Positions 27,367-35,400 of a DNA stretch of 64,000 nucleotides are shown piece after piece. The notes beneath the pieces were generated by a model that ran no database searches, was not told where the DNA came from, and saw nothing but the letters and a program-made list of their open reading frames with translations. This DNA is from Bin80 sp965207565 (GTDB lineage Bacteria; Bacteroidota; Rhodothermia; Rhodothermales; Bin80), in assembly GCA_965207565.1 (NCBI GenBank), contig CBDBMQ010000001.1, positions 178,218-242,217 of the forward strand. The letters are read 5' to 3'. The position numbers and the translations under genes were made by a program. The first letter of the stretch is position 1. The number at the start of each line of letters is the position of its first letter.

Positions 27367-28743
27367 CTATCCCGATGCATAATGAGTGTGAAAACGCAGA
27401 ATCGCATCGATCCCCTCTGCAAACCGGTCAAGCCCAAAATGCTCGTTCGGGGAATGGATCGCATCCGAATCCAGCCCGAACCCCATCAGTACGCTGTCTA
27501 ATCCCAACAGATGCTTGAAATCAGCCACAACCGGGATACTTCCTCCAATACGCGTGAAATAAGGTGAGCGGGCATAGACCTCCTCCAAGGCCCGCGATGC
27601 AGCGGCCATCGCATCACTCTGCCGATCAATCAATACAGGTTGCGCACCATGGATCACACGAAACTCCAGTTGCATGGATTCAGGAACACGCGCCTGTAAC
27701 CAAGCCTCCATCAACTCAGCAATCTCATTCGGATCCTGGTCTGGCACTAACCGCATGGAAATCTTTGCACTGGCCTTTGAGGGAAGGACTGTTTTGGCAC
27801 CATCTCCGATGTAACCACCCCAGATGCCATTGCAATCTAGGGTCGGGCGCGAGGTAGAGGCTTCCAAAACGGAATAGCCGGACTCCGTACGCGATGTATG
27901 GACTCCGACTTCCTGAGCCCAGGCCGCTGCATCAAATGGCAAAGCAGACATGGCACGGCGCTCATCATCGGAAAGCGGTAGTACACGATCATAAAACCCA
28001 TCAATCGTAATCCGGTGATCTCCATCGTGCATCCCTGTAATCAATGTTGCCAATGCATGGATTGGATTGTGGATTGCCCCTCCGTACGTGCCCGAATGCA
28101 GGTCGCGATCCGGGCCTGTCAACGTAATCTCCACATAGGTCATCCCCCGAAGCCCATACGTGATGGAGGGAATCCCCGGGGCGAACAGACTCGAATCTGA
28201 AATCACCACCACATCCGCCGACAATTCCTCCCTGTGCGCGTTGATGAAGCCTGGAAGACTTGCGGAGCCGGATTCTTCTTCCCCCTCAAGAATGAACTTG
28301 AGGTTCACAGGAGGTGTCCCGGCAGTTTGTATCCAGCACTCCAGTGCCTTGAGATGCATGAACATCTGCCCTTTATCGTCGCAGGCACCACGCGCATACA
28401 GGACTCCTTCCTGAATGACCGGCTCAAAAGGAGGCGAGGTCCAAAGATCAAGTGGATCCGCCGGCTGAACATCGTAGTGACCATACACCAAAACGGTAGG
28501 ACACGCCGGATCAACCGCGATGCCCCCAACCACAATCGGATGCCCCTCGGTCTGGATCGCCTCAGCACCCTCTACGCCCAGGCCTTTCAGGTGATCTACC
28601 AACCAGTCGGCGGTCTGTACGACCTGATCGGAGTAGGCAGGATCCGTACTGATAGAAGGGATGCGGAGCAATTCGATCAACTCCGCTATAAAACGACTTT
28701 GATTGGCCTGCGAATAAGCCAATGCCTGGGTAATCGAACTCAT
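27367..28743 (-). CDS. M20 family metallo-dipeptidase
   Basis: 458 residues. Zinc-site motifs of M20/ArgE-type peptidases are in order: VLVYGHYDVQP (His/Asp), ARGACDDKGQ (bridging Asp), EGEEESGS (catalytic Glu pair), VVISDSS (Asp) and a late IHSPNEHFGLDRF (His). A lid/dimerisation domain lies between, starting near DLHSGTYGGAIHNP. No signal peptide is present, so it should be cytoplasmic and release amino acids from di- or small peptides. The ATG lies 11 bases from an ISL3-family end (28755), so the native promoter has been displaced, and there is no clear ribosome-binding site. Downstream is tRNA-Leu. Confidence 0.92.
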   Translation of the reverse strand: MSSITQALAYSQANQSRFIAELIELLRIPSISTDPAYSDQVVQTADWLVDHLKGLGVEGAEAIQTEGHPIVVGGIAVDPACPTVLVYGHYDVQPADPLDLWTSPPFEPVIQEGVLYARGACDDKGQMFMHLKALECWIQTAGTPPVNLKFILEGEEESGSASLPGFINAHREELSADVVVISDSSLFAPGIPSITYGLRGMTYVEITLTGPDRDLHSGTYGGAIHNPIHALATLITGMHDGDHRITIDGFYDRVLPLSDDERRAMSALPFDAAAWAQEVGVHTSRTESGYSVLEASTSRPTLDCNGIWGGYIGDGAKTVLPSKASAKISMRLVPDQDPNEIAELMEAWLQARVPESMQLEFRVIHGAQPVLIDRQSDAMAAASRALEEVYARSPYFTRIGGSIPVVADFKHLLGLDSVLMGFGLDSDAIHSPNEHFGLDRFAEGIDAILRFHTHYASG

Positions 28744-28754
28744 ATTTGTCTGTT

Positions 28755-29095
28755 GGTTCTACCGCGAATGTTGTGGTTGAGATTTGAACGCCACATGACA
28801 AAGATAATGACAGATCGAAATTTGCAAATTTCTGGATCCTCTTCCGACCGTTTTGATTTCCTGAACCGTCCCGCTGATGCGCTCTGTTCTGGCATATGGC
28901 TGTTCATGGCAAACTGCATTGCAGATGCCTTGGACGTATTTTCGAACATTTCGGGCACCTTCACGATCTTCTTTATGGCCGCCTCTTTTCCACCTGCAAG
29001 CCAAGGCTCAAAATACTTCTTTGCTTCGGTGAATGAAGTACATCCAAAGATGGTCTTAAATTCTTCGCGTAACCGCCAAGCAAAGCTGATCTGAA
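28755..29095 (-). pseudogene. ISL3-family transposase C-terminal fragment with right end
   Basis: Minus-strand translation gives FQISFAWRLREEFKTIFGC then TEAKKYFEPWLAGGKEAAIK. After a frameshift near 28950 it continues as NAVCHEQPYARTERISGTVQ and EIKTVGRGSRN, typical of the C-terminus of ISL3 (DDE) transposases. The fragment ends at the terminal inverted repeat GGTTCTACCGCGAATGTTG (28755-28773), identical to the right end of the MITE at 59186-59204. The left part of the element is absent and no target duplication can be paired. Confidence 0.8.
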
Positions 29096-29425
29096 AATTC
29101 GATGCTTGAATAACCTTGACGCATTATAATGAGGTCAAGATCCACCATGGGCGAATAATCCCAAGAGAACCCCCTCAACCGGAGAACCCTTGTTCCCCTG
29201 AGTACGCGTAGTGAATCGGTGAACCTCATTGTATCATAATGAAGTTTATGCTACACAAATTTTTTCCCGTGAGTATGTTCTTATCTGATTGGGGTTTGAT
29301 ATTGTAAAAATTATTATTATTGTTGTTATTGTCTAGGACGGCCCGCACAATTTTCTATCAAAATAGTGCAGATGGTGGTAAAGGTAGGACTAAAAATTTT
29401 TTCTAATGATAAGGGTGGTGGCCTT
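29096..29425. promoter_or_regulatory. Upstream region of the giant Calx-beta gene
   Basis: No gene is seen between the ISL3 fragment and the giant gene. The stretch has two related AT-rich words (CATTATAATGAGGT at ~29122 and CATAATGAAGTTTAT at ~29235) and a run of ATT/GTT triplets at 29308-29330. The promoter is expected here but I cannot place it. A purine-rich AAGGGTGG lies 6 bases before ATG 29426. Confidence 0.4.
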
Positions 29426-32400
29426 ATGGCCTGTGCCAAGCATCCCCTGATCCTCGTTAGTCTTGGTGTATTGTTTTTGCCTGCCGTTGTCCTGGGGCAG
29501 GCACAAGTGCCCAAAATTCAGATCCATACCGGCGTGGATCACCAGGCATTGTTAAATTCGAATTTACAAGATCTCGAAAAAGATGAGCAGGGAGTTGTGG
29601 ACTATCCCCTGATGCTTTCGGGAGGACAGAGCAACGATGTACTCGCTCCGGTGGATCTTGAGTTCATTACGTTACATGCCCCTTGGTTAGACCTTTCGAC
29701 ACTGGGCAAGAAGCGAGGTGACTTGTCTGCTGATCCTATAATCGTTCTGGGGGCGGACATGGATTCCAAATATGAGAAATTTACCGCGCTCCTAGGGGGA
29801 ATACCGCCAGAGGCAATGTTGGGTGAGGGCGAGTCTGTACGTGTAAATACTACCGGCGAGAAAATACCAAATGTGTGTTTGAGAGTTTCTTCGAAAGATG
29901 TGACTGCAGGCGACTCGGTGACCGTGTGGGCAACGATTAATCCGAAGCAACAAGTTGATACTGAAATTTTGATTTATTTCGATCCTCAGTTGAATGGTTT
30001 TTTTGATTCCGGTATATTGGATGTCCCCGACGAAGGCACGAAGTTGATCACGATCCCGGCGGGAGCGAAGGAGTCCGTCCCGTTTAAGTTCAAAACTAGC
30101 TGGAGTTACTTTGATAAGAAAGTTCGTAAAGGGGTTCTGTTGGCAATACCAATGCTGGAACAGGAATACGAACACTCCTCATGTCTATGTCCTATTTTGT
30201 CGATTTATCGAACCCCCAAGATCACGCTGTCGGCATCTCCGAACCCGGTGGATGAAGGCCAATCAGTGACGATTACGGCTACGATTTCAAGGGCGAAGTC
30301 CAGTGATGTGGCGGTGCCGCTGCGCTACCCCAATGCTCAGACTACTGATACAGCCGTCGATCCTGACGACTATACTTCATTAACTTCAATCACAATCCCA
30401 GCGAATGAGACGGAGGGTACCGGGGAGATTCCAACCCATGAGGATGTAGATCAGAACGATGAGATGTTCACGGTGGCGATTGATGGGAATCAGCGGCCGC
30501 CTGATGTAGAGATTGGCAACCCCTCCTCGGTGAAGGTGACGATCAATGACAATGATGCACCGAGGGTTCGTTTCACCTCATCCACGAACAGTGTGGGCGA
30601 GGATAGTGGGATGCACCATGTGAAAGTAGCCATCAGCCCTGCGCCAGGGGCGGGGATCATGTTGACTTACACGATGGACGGTACGGCGACCAAAAATGTA
30701 GACTATACCAGTTCAGGGACGGTTCCCGTGGCTGCTGGTGCGACCTCGGTGGAGATCCCGGTGGTGATTACGGATGACAATGTGGATGAGGATAATGAAA
30801 CCGTCGTCCTGACACTGATAGGCAGCACGGAGTACAACCTAGGAACACCGAAGGAACATACGCTGACGATCACGGACAATGATCTAGTGGGGGTTAGTTT
30901 TGCTTCCTCTACAGGCAGAGTGCACGAATATGGTGGTACGTACGACGTGGAAGTAGCCATCAGTCCTGCACCCGAGTCAGATATCACGGTGAACTACAGG
31001 CTGACCGGTACAGCGACCGGTAACATGGACTACACCAGTTCATGGAGGGTTTCCGTGGCCGCTGGCACGACCTCGGCGGATATCCCGATCGGGATTATTG
31101 TTGACGATTTGGTCGAGGGTGACGAGACGGTCATCCTAACGCTGGTAGACGGCACGGGCTACACGGTGGAAAGTCCAAGAAAATATACGCTGACGATCAT
31201 TGACGCACCGGTGGTTCGTTTCGATTCATCTACGGGCAGCATAGACGAAGATGGTGGTACGCATCCTGTGGCAGTCAGCATCAGCCCTGCACCTAGGTCG
31301 GACATCACGCTGAACTACAACACGCTGGGTGGTTCGGCGACCGCGGGAACGGACTACACCAGCTCCGGGACCGTTTTCGTTCCCGCGAATGCAACCTCGG
31401 CGAAAATTCCTGTCGTGATTATTGATGACAATCTGGACGAGGATGCCGAGACCGTCATCCTAACACTAGAAAACGGTACGGGATACAATCTATGGACACC
31501 GAAGAAACATACGCTGACGATCACGGACAATGATGTAGTGGCGGTTAGTTTTGCTTCCTCTACAGGCAGAGTGCACGAATATGATGGTACGTACGACGTG
31601 GAAGTAGCCATCAGTCCTGCACCCGAGTCAAATATCACGGTGAACTACACGCTGGACGGTACGGCGACCAGGGGTACGGACTACACCAGCTCGGGGACGG
31701 TTTCCGTGGCCGCTGGTGCGACCTCAGCGAACATCCCGGTCGTGATTACTTTTGACGATTTGGCCGAGGGTGACGAGACAGTCATCCTAACGCTGACAGA
31801 CGGCACGGGATACACGGTAGGAAGTCCCAGAAAACATACGCTGACGATCATTGACGTACCGGTGGTTCGTTTTTATTCATCTATTGGCAATGTGGGCGAA
31901 GATGGTGGTACGCAAAATGTGAGAGTCAATGTAAGACCTGTATCCACGACACCTTTCACGTTAAATTATAGTATGGGTGGTACGGCGACCAAGGGCACAG
32001 ACTACACCAGCTCTGGAGCCGTTTCCGTGCCCGCGAATGCGTCCTCGGTGGAGATCCCGGTAAAGATTATCAATGATAATGTAGCCGATGATGGTGAGAC
32101 GGTCATCCTGACGCTGGAAAGCGGTACGGGGTACGGGATACGAAATCCGAGTACATTTACGTTAACGATCAGGGAAGATGCGACACCGACAGTTTATTTT
32201 TATTGGGATAAATACAGTGTACGCGAAAGCAAGGGTAAGCTCGATGTGAAAGTGATCATTGATCCTCCGTTCGTGGCACCTTTGGATTTGATTTACAGTA
32301 CGGGTGGTACGGCGACCGAATTCAAGGACTACAGAATCGAAAATTCAGGGACCTTTTCCGCTCCCGCTAACAGGGGGGAGGTGTTTATCCCCATCAAGAT

Positions 32401-35400
32401 TAATGATGATAGTGTGATTGAGAGTGACGAGACGGTCATCCTGATGCTGGAAAACGTCATCGGGTACAGGGTAGGAAGTCAGAGCCGATATACAATGACG
32501 ATCAAGGACAATGATACGCCGTCCACTCCGGTGGCAAATTTTTCCTCGACTACATCAAGCGTGAACGAAGATGGTGGTACGGATCATGTGGAAGTAGCCA
32601 TCAACCCTGCGCCTGGAGCAGGCCTCACGTTGACTTACACGCTGAGCGGTACGGCGACCGAAGATGCAGACTACACCAGTTCAGGAACGGTTTCCGTGAC
32701 TACTGGCTCGCAAAAGGTGGAGATCCCAGTTGAGATTACGGATGACACGTTGGACGAGGATGCCGAGACGGTCATCCTGACGCTGACAGGCGGCACCGGA
32801 TACACGGTGGGAAGCCCAAACGTACATACACTGACGATCACGGACAATGATACGCCGGAGGTGAGTTTTGCTTCGGCAACGGGTAGCGTGGGCGAAGATG
32901 GTGGCACGCATAATGTGGCAGTAGCCTTCAACCCTGCGCCTGGGTCAGACCTCACGTTGACTTACACGCTGGGCGGTACTGCGGCCGAAGGTGCAGACTA
33001 CTCTAGTTCAGGAACGGTTTCCGTAACTGCTGGCTCGCAAAAGGTGAAGATCCCGGTCGTGATTACCGATGACAATGCGGACGAGAATAACGAGACGGTC
33101 ATCCTGACGCTGACAAGCGGCACGGGGTATACGGTGGGAAACCCGAGCGAACATACGCTGATAATCACGGACAATGATGCACCAGCAGTTCGTTTTGCTT
33201 CGGCGACGTCTAATATAAACGAAGATGCCGGTAAACACGAGGTAACCGTAAACATTAGTCCTGTTGCAGCGACATCTTTCACATTGAATTACGGTACGGG
33301 CGGCACGGCAACCAAGGGCACGGACTACACCAGCTCCGGGACCATTTCCGTGGCCGCAAATGTGACCTCGGTGAAGATCCCGGTCGTGATTACCGATGAT
33401 AATGTGGACGAGAATAACGAGACGGTCATCCTGACGCTGACAAGCGGCACGGGGTATACGGTGGGAAACCCGAGCGAACATACGCTGATGATCACGGACA
33501 ATGATGCGCCAACAGTTCGTTTTGCTTCGGCGACGTCCAATCTGAACGAAGACGCCGGTAAACACCACGAGGTAACCGTAAACATCAGCCCTGCTGCAGC
33601 GACACCTTTCACATTGAATTACGGTACGAGTGGCACGGCAACCAAGGGCACGGACTACACCAGCTCTGGAACCATTTTCGTGGCCACGAATGCGACCTCG
33701 GTGAAGATCCCGGTCGTGATTACCGATGATAATGTGGACGAGAATAACGAGACGGTTACCCTGACGCTGGAAGACGGCACGGGGTACAAGGTGGGAAATC
33801 CGAGCGCACATACACTGACGATTAATGACAACGACTCGGCGGCGCTAGTGGCCAATCCAGCGTCTCTGACATTGACAGAGGAGGGAAGCGGAAGCTACAC
33901 GGTGAGGTTGACAACGCAGCCCTCGGCGACGGTGACCGTGGCGATCACGGGCGATTCGGGGACGGACTTAACACTGAACAAGACGAGCCTAACGTTCAAT
34001 CCGAGCGGATTGAATCTCTGGAGCACGGCGCAGACGGTGACATTATCGGCAGGACATGATGATGATTTCACAAACGACACGCAGACGTTAACGCTAACGG
34101 CAAAGGGCGGAGGCTACGACAATGTGAGAACAATGATTACCGTAACAATAACAGATGACGATAATCCCCCGGCCACTTCTGTGAGGGTAAGCTTATCTGC
34201 ATCTCCCAACCCGGTAGAGGAGGGGAATTCAGTCACGGTCACGGCCACATTGACGAACATATTACCGGATGCGGTGACAGTTGAATTGACCGATACGCCC
34301 GGCGAGCCGCCGACAGAACCGGGTGATTATAGTCCCCTTGAGCGGATCACGATTCCTGGAGGAGTGCTGACCGGATCAGGAACGATTGAGGTCCGGGATG
34401 ATGGTGTCTCCGAGGGAGAGGAGCGTTTCACGGTTGCCATTGAGGCATTGCCTTCGGGGGTCGCGCCTGGCAGCCCTTCCTCGGTGGAGATCACGATTGC
34501 AGACAATGACCCGCCGCCCCCGGTGGAAGTGACACTGTCCGCATCTCCGAATCCGGTGGACGAGGGAAAGTCGGTGACGATCACGGCAAGGCTGACGGGA
34601 ATGCTGGAAACAGATGTAGTGGTTCCATTGGTGTATAATGATGGAACCACTCATCCACCAGAGTCTGGCGATTACTCTCCACTTCGGGGAGTAACGATTC
34701 GTAGTGGTGAGACGGAAGGGGCGGGACAGATCCAGACATTCACAGATGCAGACATGGACGACGAAATCTTTATCGCCGCACTGGGGGATCTGCCCCCGGA
34801 GCTACTGGTGGCGGGCAGAGAGTCTTCCCAGTTCGTGACCATCCGGGATATTACGTCGCCGACAGAGGTGACGGTAGTTCTGTTCGCATCTCCCAATTCC
34901 GTGGATGAGGGGGATGATGTCACGGTGACGACAACATTGTCTGAAGCACTTGACACCGATGTCACAATTCCATTGATACTGACGGATGGCACTGCGAATG
35001 CCCAGGATTATCAGGCACCTATTCCTGTTCAGGTAGAGATTGAAGCCGGAAAGACGAGCGGGACCTACCGCATCTCTGCGGTTCAGGATGATGTCGCAGA
35101 GGGAGATGAGACCTTCACGGTGGCACTTGGAACCCTGCCGATTGGGCTGGAAAATGGGGCGGAGCAGCGATTGGTCACGATCACGGACGACGATGAGGCA
35201 GGGATGAACGCTCCCCAATCTGTGTCGGTAGCGGAGGAGGGAGAGATCTCGTTCGGGATCTCGCTGACCTCAGAGCCCTTGGATGAGGTCGTGGTGACAA
35301 TGACCTGGCCTTCAGGAACCGACTTGGCCGTGAGTCCGATCACTCGGATCTTTGGGCCCGACAACTGGCGTACGGAGCAGCAGGTGAGCTTGCGCGCTGC

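Noticed and set aside
30703..33855. Series of ~94-residue and one 267-residue antisense reading frames
   Set aside because: They recur exactly with the Calx-beta repeats and mirror their codon pattern. They are shadows of the repeat DNA on the plus strand.
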